Made by a program: the position numbers and the translations under genes. 64,000 bases of DNA from Companilactobacillus kimchii DSM 13961 = JCM 10707 (GTDB lineage: Bacteria > Bacillota > Bacilli > Lactobacillales > Lactobacillaceae): assembly GCF_001435445.1 (NCBI RefSeq), contig NZ_AZDH01000018.1, positions 62,001 to 126,000 of the forward strand, in the 5' to 3' direction. Shown in pieces: positions 51,155 to 60,625 of the stretch. The notes below the pieces were generated by a model that was given only the letters and a program-made list of their open reading frames with translations, made no database searches and was not told the origin of the DNA. Position 1 is the first letter of the stretch. Each line of letters begins with the position of its first letter.

Positions 51155-51919
51155 ATGAGTCATAAAGCAGATTGGTTATCAGTTATTTTAATTATTTTGT
51201 TAGTGCCAGTTACAATTTTAATTGTTGATGCAATATATCCGATTGTAAAGTTTGATCAGAAGTATGCCCAAATAGTTTTGGATACATTGCTCATTTTGAT
51301 TGCAATAACTTGCAACCTTAAGTTTTGGAAATTGAAGGTTACATTCTTTAACGCCAACCATATCTTCAAACAAATTTTGAATATGATTCCATTATTAGCT
51401 TTTATGTTGTTTTTTGGAAAATTCAATAATTTAGGTTTTCCCAAAGCAGGTTGGAGTGTGTTTTTGACGGTATTGTTAATCGGAATTGGTGAAGAATATG
51501 TCTATCGTGGTTTATTGATGGCACAACTAGAAAAAATTTTACATTCAAAACCATTTCTGGTTATCTTGATAAGTTCAGTCAGCTTTGGATTAATTCATAT
51601 AGGAAATATGTTCAATGTAACCAATAAATGGGTCGTAGTAGCTCAAATGATAGTGGCGGCAGCTTCAGGAATGTTGTACGGAGTGCTCTACAATCAGACA
51701 CATAATTTATCATTAGCAATCATGTTTCATATTTTTGATGATTTACCAATGCTCTTTTCTAAAAATACAGCAACAGCCGAATCATTGTTTCCAATACAAC
51801 ATATTGTCCAGTTTCTCTTGATAACATTAGTAATCTTTGGCATTTGTTCTTTAATTGCATTCCTACAATTAAAATTAAATAATCTTCATTTTAAAAAACA
51901 GAATAAGATTCAGATTTAA
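51155..51919 (+). CDS. CPBP family intramembrane metalloprotease
   Basis: A 254-residue membrane protein with about seven hydrophobic segments. The family motifs are GIGEEYVYRGLLMAQLEK (EExxxR), SVSFGLIHIGN and IMFHIFDDL, which supply the Glu and His residues of the proposed active site (CAAX protease/bacteriocin-processing family). CGGAGG precedes the ATG. In lactobacilli such proteins often give immunity to bacteriocins, but no bacteriocin gene is visible here. It is monocistronic. Confidence 0.88.
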   Translation: MSHKADWLSVILIILLVPVTILIVDAIYPIVKFDQKYAQIVLDTLLILIAITCNLKFWKLKVTFFNANHIFKQILNMIPLLAFMLFFGKFNNLGFPKAGWSVFLTVLLIGIGEEYVYRGLLMAQLEKILHSKPFLVILISSVSFGLIHIGNMFNVTNKWVVVAQMIVAAASGMLYGVLYNQTHNLSLAIMFHIFDDLPMLFSKNTATAESLFPIQHIVQFLLITLVIFGICSLIAFLQLKLNNLHFKKQNKIQI

Positions 51920-52012
51920 TAAGCTTTTTTTATAAAATAAATTGTAGATTTTTACCTTAAAGATGTATTCGCTTTCCACTATAATAGATATATTAAGAAA
52001 GGTGAGAGCGTA

Positions 52013-52714
52013 ATGGCATATATCGAAGTGAGGAATGAATCGAAAAAGTACCAAATGGGAGAAACAACGATTGTCGCCAATGACAAATTGACGTTTGATG
52101 TCGATAAAGGTAAATTGACAGTTATTCTGGGACCTAGTGGTGCCGGTAAATCGACGGTTTTAAACATTTTAGGTGGAATGGATACGCCGACTGATGGTCA
52201 GGTTGTAATTGACGGTACTGATATCGCTAAGTTTTCTGAACGTGAATTGACCACTTATCGTCGCAATGATGTTGGTTTTATTTTTCAGTTTTATAACTTG
52301 ATACCTAATCTGACAACAAAGGAAAATGTTGAACTGGCTTCAGCAATTGTTAAAGATGCACTGGATGCGACCGATACTTTGAAGGCTGTTGGTTTGGGTA
52401 ATCGAATTGACAATTTTCCCTCTCAATTATCTGGTGGAGAGCAGCAGCGTGTTGCGATAGCCCGTGCTTTAGCCAAGAATCCAAAATTACTGCTATGTGA
52501 CGAACCAACCGGAGCTTTGGATTATGAGACAGGTAAGCAAGTTTTGACACTCTTACAGGATGCGAGTCATAAGGACAATAAGACAGTGATCGTCATTACC
52601 CACAATTCAGCATTGGCCAAGATGGCTGATCGCGTGATTCGGATTCATGATGCTAAAGTTCAATCAGTTGAAGATAATAAGACACCGACACCAGTGAAAG
52701 ATATTGAGTGGTAA
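52013..52714 (+). CDS. ABC transporter ATP-binding protein (MacB/LolD type)
   Basis: The 233-residue ATPase has Walker [14 protein letters not shown]-loop [13 protein letters not shown], signature [15 protein letters not shown], Walker [13 protein letters not shown] and H-loop VITHNSAL. The FQFYNL segment and close coupling to a large FtsX-type permease are typical of the MacB/LolD class. AAAGGTGAGAG precedes the ATG. Only three bases separate it from the permease gene. Confidence 0.93.
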   Translation: MAYIEVRNESKKYQMGETTIVANDKLTFDVDKGKLTVILGPSGAGKSTVLNILGGMDTPTDGQVVIDGTDIAKFSERELTTYRRNDVGFIFQFYNLIPNLTTKENVELASAIVKDALDATDTLKAVGLGNRIDNFPSQLSGGEQQRVAIARALAKNPKLLLCDEPTGALDYETGKQVLTLLQDASHKDNKTVIVITHNSALAKMADRVIRIHDAKVQSVEDNKTPTPVKDIEW

Positions 52715-52717
52715 ATC

Positions 52718-55240
52718 ATGAAACCTTTAACGAAAAATATGATGCGCAGTATCAACAAGGCCAAAGGGCGATTTATTGCGATTATCCTAATCATCATGCT
52801 AGGTGTATTGATCTTTGTCGGTGTCAAAGCAACAGGACCTAGTTTGAATGATTCACTGAATAAGACAGTTGCCGATAAGAATTTATCAGATGTACAAGTC
52901 TTGTCGACGACTGGTTTTGGAAAAAAAGATATCCAGTTGGCTGAAAAGGTTGCGGGAGCCAAAGCTGAAACAACTAAATTCAAATATGTCATGGGTGGTA
53001 AATCTAAAGTTGCGATTGCCTTGTATGGCTATGATAAAAATGCTAAGCAGAATCAACTGATTATTCGAAATGGACGCTTGCCTAAAAATGACCATGAGAT
53101 TGTTTTAGATAAGAATGCTCGTAATAAATATGATTATAAAATAGGCGATACTTTCAAATTTTCTAAGAGTGCTGATTTGAAGCGAAGTTCTTATAAAATC
53201 GTTGGTTTCGTCGATTCACCACAGTATATTGATAATCAATCTCGTGGTGTAACTAATATTGCTGACGGACAAGTTAGTTTATTCGCCTACATTCCCAAGA
53301 GTCAAATGAACCTTTCGACAGCTACTTTGTTGAACATTCATTTTAATTCTTTGAAGGATAAGAATACTTTTAGTAGTAGCTATAAAGATGCTGTGGACGA
53401 AAAGGTTAAGTCTTTAAAACATGAATTCAAGTCACGCCCTCAGCAAAGAACAAAAGAAGTAGCTGGGAGTTATCTAGCCACTTTGAATCAACAACAAACA
53501 GCTCTAGATCAATTAAAGATGGTTAATCCCACCGCAGCAGCTGTACAACAACAGAAGTTAGATGCTGCTAAAAAGAAGATTATGAAGCAATCTAAGACGA
53601 CTTATACTTGGCAGACTCGTCAGGATTTGACTGGCTTTTCGGCGTACGGCGAGAGTTCTGATCGAATCGCTGCGATTGCCAATGTCTTCCCGGTATTCTT
53701 CTTCTTAATTGCGGCATTGATCACTTTTACAACAATCACAAGAATGGTCGAAGAAGCACGTGGAGAAATCGGAACCTTCAAAGCTTTGGGTTATAGTAAG
53801 TGGTCGATTGCACGAAACTATATTTACTATGCTTTGTCAGCTGGTCTAATTGGGGCGGTATTAGGGGCTGTAATTGGAACGCAGACTTTACCACGAATTG
53901 TATTGTCAATGTATAAACAATATATTGCTTTAGATTGGGTTATTGGTTCAACCTGGCAAACGTTATTGATAGCTTTGATCTTCTCACTATTGGCAACCGT
54001 TGGTGCTGCTGTAATCGTGGTTAGAAGAGAATTAGGTGAAGGTCCAGCTTCATTGATGTTACCGAAATCTCCTAAATCAGCTAAAAAGATACTACTAGAA
54101 AGAATCAAACCACTTTGGAATCATCTAAGTTTCAACCGGAAAGTTAGCTATCGAAATCTTTTCCGTTTCAAATCTAGAATGTTTATGACAATTATCGGAA
54201 TTGCTGGTGGAACGGCTTTAATTTTAACTGGCTTTGGAATTCAAAATTCAATTACAGCTAGTGGTAACTTGCAGTATAAGAATATTTTCAGTTATCAAGC
54301 AGTTGTCAAAATGAATGACGATGCTAATTATAATAAAGTTAATGAAATTTTGAATAAGGATAAAACTTATCAGAATAACACTAAGATCAATTCGACAACG
54401 GCTAAGTTGAAGGCTGGAACGAAACAGGTTAATGATGTTAATGTCTATACACCACAGTCGGTGAAAAACTTTAAGAAGTATGTTCATTTGACTGCCAATT
54501 TGAATAAAAATAAAGTCGTTTTGACTAAGAAGACAGCAAAACTGCTTAATGTGCAAAAGGGTGATCGAATTCATGTAACGATGACCAATGGTAAGAAGCT
54601 CAATTTAAAAGTTGGTGCTATTACCGAAAATTATGTGGGTCACTTTTTATATTTGAGTCCAGAACTTTATCAAGATAAAATTGGTACTTTGAAACCTAAT
54701 ACATTATTACTTGGTTTAAAGAGACAAACTAGTGCACAGAGAAAACATTTGGCTAACCAATTATTGGATTCTAAAGAAGTAATGGGAACTAGTTATACTC
54801 ATGATGTCTTTGATACGGTTTCTAAGATGTCGAGCCTGTTACGCCCAATTATTTTAATTTTGATTCTCTTATCAGGAATATTGTCATTTGTTGTACTTTA
54901 TAATTTAACGAATATCAATGTTTCAGAACGAATCAGAGAGCTTTCTACTATTAAAGTTTTAGGGTTCTATAATAATGAAGTTACAATGTATGTTGTTCGG
55001 GAAAATATAATTTTAACGATAGTTGGTATTATTATTGGATATGGAGTGGGTAATTTATTGACCGCTTATATCTTGAATCAAGCCGCGACAGAACAGGTTA
55101 TTTTCCCATTAACAATTCATTGGTTCGGTTATATCGTCGCCACATTGTTGATGATAATTTTCACAGCAATTGTTATGCTAGTTACACATCGGAAATTAAA
55201 ACACATCGATATGATCGGTGCATTGAAATCTAATGAATGA
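52718..55240 (+). CDS. FtsX-like ABC transporter permease, 840 residues
   Basis: This large permease has an N-terminal membrane segment, a long extracytoplasmic domain (about residues 50-310), three helices, a fourth helix near 485, a second soluble domain (about 510-700) and three C-terminal helices, the double MacB/FtsX layout. LIAALITFTTITRMVEEARG and GTFKALGYSKWSIARNYIYY, and later IRELSTIKVLGFYNNEVTMY, are the two FtsX-domain repeats. It probably exports or senses a peptide, antibiotic or lipid with its ATPase partner. The stop codon overlaps an ATG leading into the SDR gene. Confidence 0.92.
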   Translation: MKPLTKNMMRSINKAKGRFIAIILIIMLGVLIFVGVKATGPSLNDSLNKTVADKNLSDVQVLSTTGFGKKDIQLAEKVAGAKAETTKFKYVMGGKSKVAIALYGYDKNAKQNQLIIRNGRLPKNDHEIVLDKNARNKYDYKIGDTFKFSKSADLKRSSYKIVGFVDSPQYIDNQSRGVTNIADGQVSLFAYIPKSQMNLSTATLLNIHFNSLKDKNTFSSSYKDAVDEKVKSLKHEFKSRPQQRTKEVAGSYLATLNQQQTALDQLKMVNPTAAAVQQQKLDAAKKKIMKQSKTTYTWQTRQDLTGFSAYGESSDRIAAIANVFPVFFFLIAALITFTTITRMVEEARGEIGTFKALGYSKWSIARNYIYYALSAGLIGAVLGAVIGTQTLPRIVLSMYKQYIALDWVIGSTWQTLLIALIFSLLATVGAAVIVVRRELGEGPASLMLPKSPKSAKKILLERIKPLWNHLSFNRKVSYRNLFRFKSRMFMTIIGIAGGTALILTGFGIQNSITASGNLQYKNIFSYQAVVKMNDDANYNKVNEILNKDKTYQNNTKINSTTAKLKAGTKQVNDVNVYTPQSVKNFKKYVHLTANLNKNKVVLTKKTAKLLNVQKGDRIHVTMTNGKKLNLKVGAITENYVGHFLYLSPELYQDKIGTLKPNTLLLGLKRQTSAQRKHLANQLLDSKEVMGTSYTHDVFDTVSKMSSLLRPIILILILLSGILSFVVLYNLTNINVSERIRELSTIKVLGFYNNEVTMYVVRENIILTIVGIIIGYGVGNLLTAYILNQAATEQVIFPLTIHWFGYIVATLLMIIFTAIVMLVTHRKLKHIDMIGALKSNE

Positions 55241-55254
55241 TTGAAGGTAAATTT

Positions 55255-55959
55255 ATGTCTTTAGAAAATGATAAAGTTCTTGTTATTGGAGGAACTTCGG
55301 GGTTTGGTAAAGAAGTAGCTATCATGGCTCAACATAAGGACGCTGACGTATATGTCATTGGCCGTGATCAAGAACGTGTAAATCAGTTACGTTACGAAGA
55401 AAATATTCAAGGTAGTTCATTAGACGCACAGGATGAGAAACAGTTGAAGCGATTCTTTGAAAAGTATGGTTCCTTTGACCATGTAGTACCTATGTTAGGT
55501 GGTGCTATGAGCGGTGGTTTTCTAGATAGTTCAGTCGCTACTATTAAAAAGGCAATCGATGATAAATTTTTCGCTAACTTGCAACTGGTACAAATTGCTA
55601 GTAAACATCTAAATAAGAATGGATCAATCATTTTGACTTCGGGTTCAGGTGGTCATCCTTATGATGCTTCAGGTGCTATTGTAGGAAATCAGGCCATTAA
55701 TACGATGGTTGATGGTCTAGCCGTTGAAATGGCGCCAGACTATCGAGTAAATGCCGTGTCGCCGACTTGGACACCTACAGGATTGTGGCGTGATCTGAGT
55801 TCAAAACAATTGGCTAAGCAAAAACATAGTTTTGTGGAAACAGTGCCATTAAATCGTGTCGCTACAGTTGAAGAAGTAGCTTCAGCTTATATTTACTTGA
55901 TGGAAAATGATTTTATTACAGGTCAGATTCTAAGAGTTGATGGTGGAGTTGATTTGTAG
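55255..55959 (+). CDS. SDR family oxidoreductase
   Basis: The 234-residue NAD(P)-dependent short-chain dehydrogenase has the nucleotide-binding motif VLVIGGTSGFGKEVAIMA (GxxxGxG). The usual catalytic YxxxK is replaced: the segment after SGSGGHPYDASGAIVGNQAI lacks the standard YxxxK spacing, so activity is uncertain. ATG at 55255 behind GAAGG is chosen; an upstream ATG overlaps the permease stop. It ends 43 bases before the MerR gene, with the MerR-type operator between. Confidence 0.82.
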   Translation: MSLENDKVLVIGGTSGFGKEVAIMAQHKDADVYVIGRDQERVNQLRYEENIQGSSLDAQDEKQLKRFFEKYGSFDHVVPMLGGAMSGGFLDSSVATIKKAIDDKFFANLQLVQIASKHLNKNGSIILTSGSGGHPYDASGAIVGNQAINTMVDGLAVEMAPDYRVNAVSPTWTPTGLWRDLSSKQLAKQKHSFVETVPLNRVATVEEVASAYIYLMENDFITGQILRVDGGVDL

Positions 55960-55969
55960 ATGATGCTAT

Positions 55970-55989
55970 ACTTGAAGTCAACTTTAAGT
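55970..55989. promoter_or_regulatory. MerR-type operator upstream of merR
   Basis: ACTTGAAGTCAACTTTAAGT is the reverse complement of ACTTAAAGTTGACTTCAAGT and differs by one base from the operator at 60564. A TATACT -10 overlaps its left end, so binding here would block the merR promoter (autorepression). Confidence 0.8.
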
Positions 55990-56002
55990 AGAAGGTGAAA
56001 TA

Positions 56003-56458
56003 ATGCCAGCAAACGAAGTAGAAGAGACAGCTAAATATCGGATTAGTGATTTTGCCGAAATGGTGGGATTGAACAGCCCTACGTTGCGTTACTATGAGAA
56101 AGAAGGTCTGATCAATCCTCATCGAACTGATAGTGGCATTCGTTACTATACCGATCAGGATATTCGCTGGGTCAATTTTCTCCTACATCTCAAGAGTACT
56201 GGGATGTCAATTGAACAATTGAAGCGCTATGTTAGATTACGTGCGCAAGGCGATTCAACCATCAATCAACGAATCGAGTTATTAGAAGAAGTTCGTCGTA
56301 ATTTTGAAGTCGAATATCAAAGACTCCAAGATGGTTGGACGATTCTCAACGATAAGTTAGATTGGTACAAGGGTAAGGAAGGCGGCCACATCGAAGATAG
56401 TGAAAGCTTTTCTGAGTACTTACAGAATTTGAATCATGGTTATTTAGAAGATAGATAA
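56003..56458 (+). CDS. MerR family transcriptional regulator
   Basis: The 151-residue regulator has the MerR winged helix-turn-helix YRISDFAEMVGLNSPTLRYYEKEGLI split by DSGIRYYTDQDIRWVNFL, and then a coiled-coil dimerisation helix (residues 85-130). No Cys is present, so it is not a metal or thiol sensor of the classic kind. GAAGGTGA precedes the ATG. Its presumed operator lies just upstream, and a near-identical copy is embedded in the 19-bp spacer of the CMD/cupin promoter at 60561-60591, so it probably activates that operon. Confidence 0.9.
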   Translation: MPANEVEETAKYRISDFAEMVGLNSPTLRYYEKEGLINPHRTDSGIRYYTDQDIRWVNFLLHLKSTGMSIEQLKRYVRLRAQGDSTINQRIELLEEVRRNFEVEYQRLQDGWTILNDKLDWYKGKEGGHIEDSESFSEYLQNLNHGYLEDR

Positions 56459-56488
56459 TATCTTTTATTGTTTTTACTTCAAATTAAA

Positions 56489-56549
56489 AGCAGCATCTAT
56501 TTAGAATAAACGTATGATTACGTTTCTAAATGGATGCTGCTATTTTTTT
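56489..56549 (+). terminator. Rho-independent terminator after merR
   Basis: AGCAGCATCTATTTAGAA pairs with TCTAAATGGATGCTGCT (one mismatch), followed by a T run. Confidence 0.9.
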
Positions 56550-56682
56550 CTTTATAGTATCAATATATTTAAATTTCATTTATTATTTATAGCAACAAAG
56601 AATATTTATTACCTATAGTAATGAATTAGGATCGAATTTCCGTTAGTATATATACTATAAATATATTTTTAGGGTGGATTTT

Positions 56683-57795
56683 ATGGGTGAAATTAATGAA
56701 TCAGCAGTAAGTATTACTGACGATAATGAACCAAAACTGACTGATGAGGAATTGGAACAGGCAAAAACATTATCAAAACAATTAACAGTTGATAATCAAA
56801 CTTCAGTTCTCGATTATGGAAAAGATGTTGAAGATAAGTTGAGTTCTTTTTCAGATGGAGTATTGGTAAAAGTTCAAAATAAGGATTTGGGTGAAATTGG
56901 TGATAGTTTGCGGGAACTAGTTACTAATTTGAATGAAACTGATCCTGATAAATTGGGATTAACTAATCAATCCAAAATTATGCGTTTCTTTAATCGTGTT
57001 AAATCATCTATCTTTGAAATGACGGCTAAGTATCAACAGGTTAGTGTTCAAATCGATCGCTCGGCAGCACAGTTGAAGGCTCAAGAAGAATCTTTGATCA
57101 ATGACAATAAAACGTTGGATGAAATGTATAAAGCCAATTTTGATTATTATCAATCTTTAAATGTTTTAATTGCTGGTGGAAAAATCAGATTAAAGGAATT
57201 GGACCAAGAGATTGCTGATGCGCAAACTAATACTAGTGCTAGCGATCAAATGGGTGTTCAACGTATTCAGGATTTGATGGCAATGCAAAGTAGATTAGAT
57301 AAGCGAGTTAACGACCTAGCTTTGACACGTCAAATCTCTATTCAACAGGCTCCACAAATTCGTCTAATTCAAAATACTAATGAAGTTTTGGCTGAAAAGA
57401 TTCAATCATCTATTAATACTGCTATTCCACTTTGGAAAAACCAAGTTACGATTGCGTTAACTCTATTGCGTCAAAAAGATGCCGTGTCTACACAGATGGC
57501 AATTACAGATGCAACGAATGACTTATTGAAGAAAAATAGTGCAATGTTAAAACAATCAACGATTGATACTGCCAAGGCCAGTGAACGTGGTGTAGTCGAT
57601 ATTGATACTTTGAAGGAAACTCAAAACAATTTGATTGGTGCCGTGGAAGAAACAATTAAGATTCAACAAGATGGAAGTGCCAAGCGTCGAGATGTTGAAG
57701 ATCAATTGAAACAGATGGAGACAGACTTACAGGTAAAACTAAGTGGTAAGGCTCAAGATACTCCAAAAGATGTAACACCTGGGGATGAAAAATAA
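56683..57795 (+). CDS. Toxic anion resistance protein, TelA family
   Basis: The 370-residue soluble, largely alpha-helical TelA/KlaA family protein. Blocks FFNRVKSSIFEMTAKYQQVS, IDRSAAQLKAQEESLINDNK and YYQSLNVLIAGGKIRLKELD are characteristic. The first about 60 residues are acidic and flexible. In spite of the name, TelA proteins are more often linked to cell envelope stress, usually beside XpaC. Here an XpaC-like gene lies 1.8 kb downstream with two envelope proteins between. ATG at 56683 follows AGGGTGG. Confidence 0.9.
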   Translation: MGEINESAVSITDDNEPKLTDEELEQAKTLSKQLTVDNQTSVLDYGKDVEDKLSSFSDGVLVKVQNKDLGEIGDSLRELVTNLNETDPDKLGLTNQSKIMRFFNRVKSSIFEMTAKYQQVSVQIDRSAAQLKAQEESLINDNKTLDEMYKANFDYYQSLNVLIAGGKIRLKELDQEIADAQTNTSASDQMGVQRIQDLMAMQSRLDKRVNDLALTRQISIQQAPQIRLIQNTNEVLAEKIQSSINTAIPLWKNQVTIALTLLRQKDAVSTQMAITDATNDLLKKNSAMLKQSTIDTAKASERGVVDIDTLKETQNNLIGAVEETIKIQQDGSAKRRDVEDQLKQMETDLQVKLSGKAQDTPKDVTPGDEK

Positions 57796-57806
57796 AATAA
57801 GATAGT

Positions 57807-57846
57807 AGAAGTCACTGTCTAACTATGCTAGATTGTGGCTTTTTTC
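57807..57846 (+). terminator. Weak Rho-independent terminator after telA
   Basis: AAGTCAC pairs with GTGGCTT (one G-T pair) around an 18-base loop, followed by T residues. Some read-through to the next genes is likely. Confidence 0.65.
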
Positions 57847-57873
57847 TATTGTGTAAGTTAGTGGGATTAAATA

Positions 57874-59037
57874 ATGACGTTAAAAATGAAAAATGCAACA
57901 TTTGATAAGTCGGTTCGAATTTGGTTTGAACTGTACTTTGTCTTAGCCGTTGTGGGAACAATATTAATTAATAGATTACCTTTATTGCTGGATGATCGGA
58001 ATCCACTTTACTTATTTTTCTGGTTTGTAATGTTAATAATAGGCTGCTTGAAAGCCATTAAAGTTAAATTAGTCGTTGATTCGGAGTATAAAGCAGTTGA
58101 AATAGTAGAAACACGTAGGGGAGTAAATTTATACTTAAAAAACTATTGGCAGCCAATTTACGTACCGTTTAAATGGTTGAACATTAGACAAGATGATGAA
58201 AAGAATAATTTTATTTTGAATTATGATAGAGCAATTCAATTTGAACGTGGAAAAGCCTTGTTGTTGTCAGGTAGTTCGGTGGTTTTCAGTGAGAAGTATT
58301 TTGTTTTTGAAGAAATGTCAGAATTATTCGATGTTATAGAAAAATTAAAAAAAGACCCTAATACGATTATTAATTACAGTCAGTTGAATCTAGCCGAAAA
58401 AGACATTGCAGCTCATAAATGGCAGACAGCTAAAATTTTTCCATGGTTGGTATTAGGAGCTAGTTTACCAATAGTTATTTTGACATCAATTATTAGTGAT
58501 AACTTCTTTGCGCCAAGTGTATACACGCCTGAGATGGCAGCTAGTATAAATGCGCCAGACTATCACAAAATTTATAAATATTCGAAAGGTATGACAATCT
58601 CGACTAATTTTTACAAATTTACGCTCTTACATGCATATGAAGTTCAGCAGGCAGATTCAGGAGATGATTATATTGTCTTGAATATTCGTGCTAAGGCCTC
58701 TTCAAATTATCCTTCAATTGGAGCCAGCAACTTTATGTCATTCGATAATTGGAGTATTGAGGCTGAAAAAGAGGGTAATTCGATTGATGATGCCACCAAT
58801 AATGTAGATTTTCTTATTAAAGAACATGGTAAAAAGAAAAGCATTATCGATAATATCAGAAGCGGTTGGGATAGTGATGAAGGTGGAGATGTTCATATCT
58901 TCAATGTCGTTTTAGCCAAAGCACCAAAGCAAACTGATGTTGTTTACGCGGGCTTTGATGCTAGTTTGAGTAAGAGCAAAAATCAAGATACATCCTTTGT
59001 TTTGAAGGTTCAACCTGAAGATCTGGAGAAATTATAA
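57874..59037 (+). CDS. Hypothetical membrane protein
   Basis: A 387-residue protein of unknown function. Two hydrophobic helices near the N-terminus (residues 15-60) are followed by a PH-like soluble part (about 65-165, VEIVETRRGVNLYLKNYWQP), one more helix (about 185-205) and a C-terminal extracytoplasmic domain (about 210-387). The C-terminal domain has a DUF4352/5067-like pattern (YEVQQADSGDDYIVLNIRAK). The stop overlaps the ATG of the next gene by one base (TAATG). It belongs to the telA-xpaC cluster by position. Confidence 0.65.
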   Translation: MTLKMKNATFDKSVRIWFELYFVLAVVGTILINRLPLLLDDRNPLYLFFWFVMLIIGCLKAIKVKLVVDSEYKAVEIVETRRGVNLYLKNYWQPIYVPFKWLNIRQDDEKNNFILNYDRAIQFERGKALLLSGSSVVFSEKYFVFEEMSELFDVIEKLKKDPNTIINYSQLNLAEKDIAAHKWQTAKIFPWLVLGASLPIVILTSIISDNFFAPSVYTPEMAASINAPDYHKIYKYSKGMTISTNFYKFTLLHAYEVQQADSGDDYIVLNIRAKASSNYPSIGASNFMSFDNWSIEAEKEGNSIDDATNNVDFLIKEHGKKKSIIDNIRSGWDSDEGGDVHIFNVVLAKAPKQTDVVYAGFDASLSKSKNQDTSFVLKVQPEDLEKL

Positions 59038-59594
59038 TGAAATATAAATTGTTGATAACTTTATTCTTAGGCTGCCTATTCTTAGGTTTTGACACTACCA
59101 ATGTTGTGGCAGTTAAAGAGGAGATAAGCAATCGTAACTATAATGGGAAAACACTAGATTTTGAACAAGGGAATCTACACTATGAAATTTTGAATTATAA
59201 AATTTTGGATGATCCTTTGCCATCCCCAGATAATGAAGATTATAGCCGATTACAAAGATATTTAGTTTGTACGGTAAAGCTAACTAATAAAAAAGCAACT
59301 TCCACAGAAGTTCTGGCTTATGATTTTATGGGATGGTCGGGTCCCAACGATATATATGCTACTAAGAAACCTGAAAAATATAAGAATCCAGAAGGAGTAA
59401 TAACTTTGGATGCTGATTCTAGTGATGAAAAGGATTCAACCAAGATAGTACCAGGAGAATCTAAAACTTTTGCATTTTTCTATATTGTTTATCCAGATGA
59501 CGATTTAAATATTACTGTCAATGGATTGAACGGAACACTTGAGAATATTTCTCTCAAAAAAACAGTTTCCAGTAACGGCATCGTTGCAGATTAG
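59037..59594 (+). CDS. Secreted protein with DUF5067/4352-like domain
   Basis: The 185-residue protein has a signal peptide (MKYKLLITLFLGCLFLGFDT, cleavage near NVVA-VK) and no lipobox in the usual place, although a Cys lies in LGCLF. The mature part reads as an immunoglobulin-like domain (YLVCTVKLTNKKATSTEVLA, PGESKTFAFFYIVYPDDDLN), similar to the C-terminal half of the protein encoded upstream. It is translationally coupled to that gene and followed by the xpaC-like gene after eight bases. Its function is unknown. Confidence 0.65.
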   Translation: MKYKLLITLFLGCLFLGFDTTNVVAVKEEISNRNYNGKTLDFEQGNLHYEILNYKILDDPLPSPDNEDYSRLQRYLVCTVKLTNKKATSTEVLAYDFMGWSGPNDIYATKKPEKYKNPEGVITLDADSSDEKDSTKIVPGESKTFAFFYIVYPDDDLNITVNGLNGTLENISLKKTVSSNGIVAD

Positions 59595-59602
59595 GGGGAA
59601 GA

Positions 59603-60448
59603 ATGATAGAAAAAAGATCTAATCCGATTTTTAAAACGTTTATTTGGGTTGTACTTGCCATAGTACTGACAGCAATATTTTTTGTAGAGAATAATACTAT
59701 TCAGATGATTTTAATGATGCTGTTGCCACCTTTAGGATATTCGGCATTCCTTCCATTCCGTATTAGTTGGTTATTTTTAGGGCCAGTAACAGATTTGTTT
59801 TTTTACTCAGCTTTGAAAAATATGTTTTTAAATAAGGATCTTCAGCAATTGGGAACTGTTTTGATGGTTGTAATTATTGCGGCCTTAGCAGTTTATGTAG
59901 TTACTGAATTTGTGTTTTATAAAAAGCGGCTTAAGGGTACGAAACCATTTTTTAAAGAAGTATCAGAAGCAAAACTTCAAACAGGTCCATTGGTTTTCAA
60001 TGAAGCAGCTTTACAAGATTCCCAGATGACTGAATCGGAACAAGAATTCTTTCGTTCTGAAATGAAGAAATACCATAAGAAATATGAGTATCTTTGTAAC
60101 GTTGATTCAGAAATTAAACTTATGTTACCGACTTATTCTGAAGATATGAAAGTTATGGATGGAATTTTTCGAGAATTATTAAATGCCCCAGTTCAATTAT
60201 TATCGGCATCCGATTTTCTTTATCAAGATTTACCAGATTACGTGAATTTAGTTCGAGCAACGGAAAATGTTTTAGATAATGTGATAAAAGAAGCTGATGA
60301 TAAAAAAATTTTATCCGAAGTGCCTGATAAGATTGCATTAATATCGACTCATCTACAAAAGGATTTTAAAAAGATAACCGATAGTGAACGTGAAGAATTG
60401 AAAAAACAATTACGACAAGTTCAGACTATCAGAAATGGGATAGATTAA
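59603..60448 (+). CDS. XpaC-like membrane protein
   Basis: The 281-residue protein has three or four hydrophobic segments in the first 110 residues and a helical cytoplasmic C-terminus. The segment FFRSEMKKYHKKYEYLCNVD, then IFRELLNAPVQLLSASDFLY and DLPDYVNLVRA, fit the 5-bromo-4-chloroindolyl phosphate hydrolysis (XpaC) family, whose members are usually encoded beside TelA. A biochemical role is not established. GGGGGAAG precedes the ATG. A terminator follows at 60486-60531. Confidence 0.75.
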   Translation: MIEKRSNPIFKTFIWVVLAIVLTAIFFVENNTIQMILMMLLPPLGYSAFLPFRISWLFLGPVTDLFFYSALKNMFLNKDLQQLGTVLMVVIIAALAVYVVTEFVFYKKRLKGTKPFFKEVSEAKLQTGPLVFNEAALQDSQMTESEQEFFRSEMKKYHKKYEYLCNVDSEIKLMLPTYSEDMKVMDGIFRELLNAPVQLLSASDFLYQDLPDYVNLVRATENVLDNVIKEADDKKILSEVPDKIALISTHLQKDFKKITDSEREELKKQLRQVQTIRNGID

Positions 60449-60485
60449 TGTCGATATTAAGTTGTAGTTTTGTCGTATATTCAAT

Positions 60486-60531
60486 TAAAAAATAGTATCT
60501 GTTCAGAATTCTGAATGGGTACTATTTTTTT
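60486..60531 (+). terminator. Rho-independent terminator
   Basis: AAATAGTATC and TTCAGAA pair with TTCTGAA and GGTACTATTT (one G-T pair), followed by T residues. Confidence 0.88.
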
Positions 60532-60560
60532 GTTTGGGACAAAATTTTTCAATTTATTCC

Positions 60561-60591
60561 TTGACTTAAAGTTAACTTCAAGTTGTTTAAT
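60561..60591 (+). promoter_or_regulatory. MerR-dependent promoter of the CMD/cupin operon
   Basis: -35 TTGACT (60561-60566) and -10 TTTAAT (60586-60591) are separated by 19 bases, longer than normal and typical of promoters twisted by MerR activators. The spacer holds most of the near-palindrome ACTTAAAGTTAACTTCAAGT (60564-60583), which matches the site at merR with one difference. Confidence 0.85.
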
Positions 60592-60625
60592 GTACTTATC
60601 AACTTGATACGAGGAGGAATTGATT

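Noticed and set aside
51155-51919. CPBP protease as immunity gene of a bacteriocin locus
   Set aside because: No double-glycine precursor peptide, dedicated exporter or two-component system is visible in the surrounding sequence.
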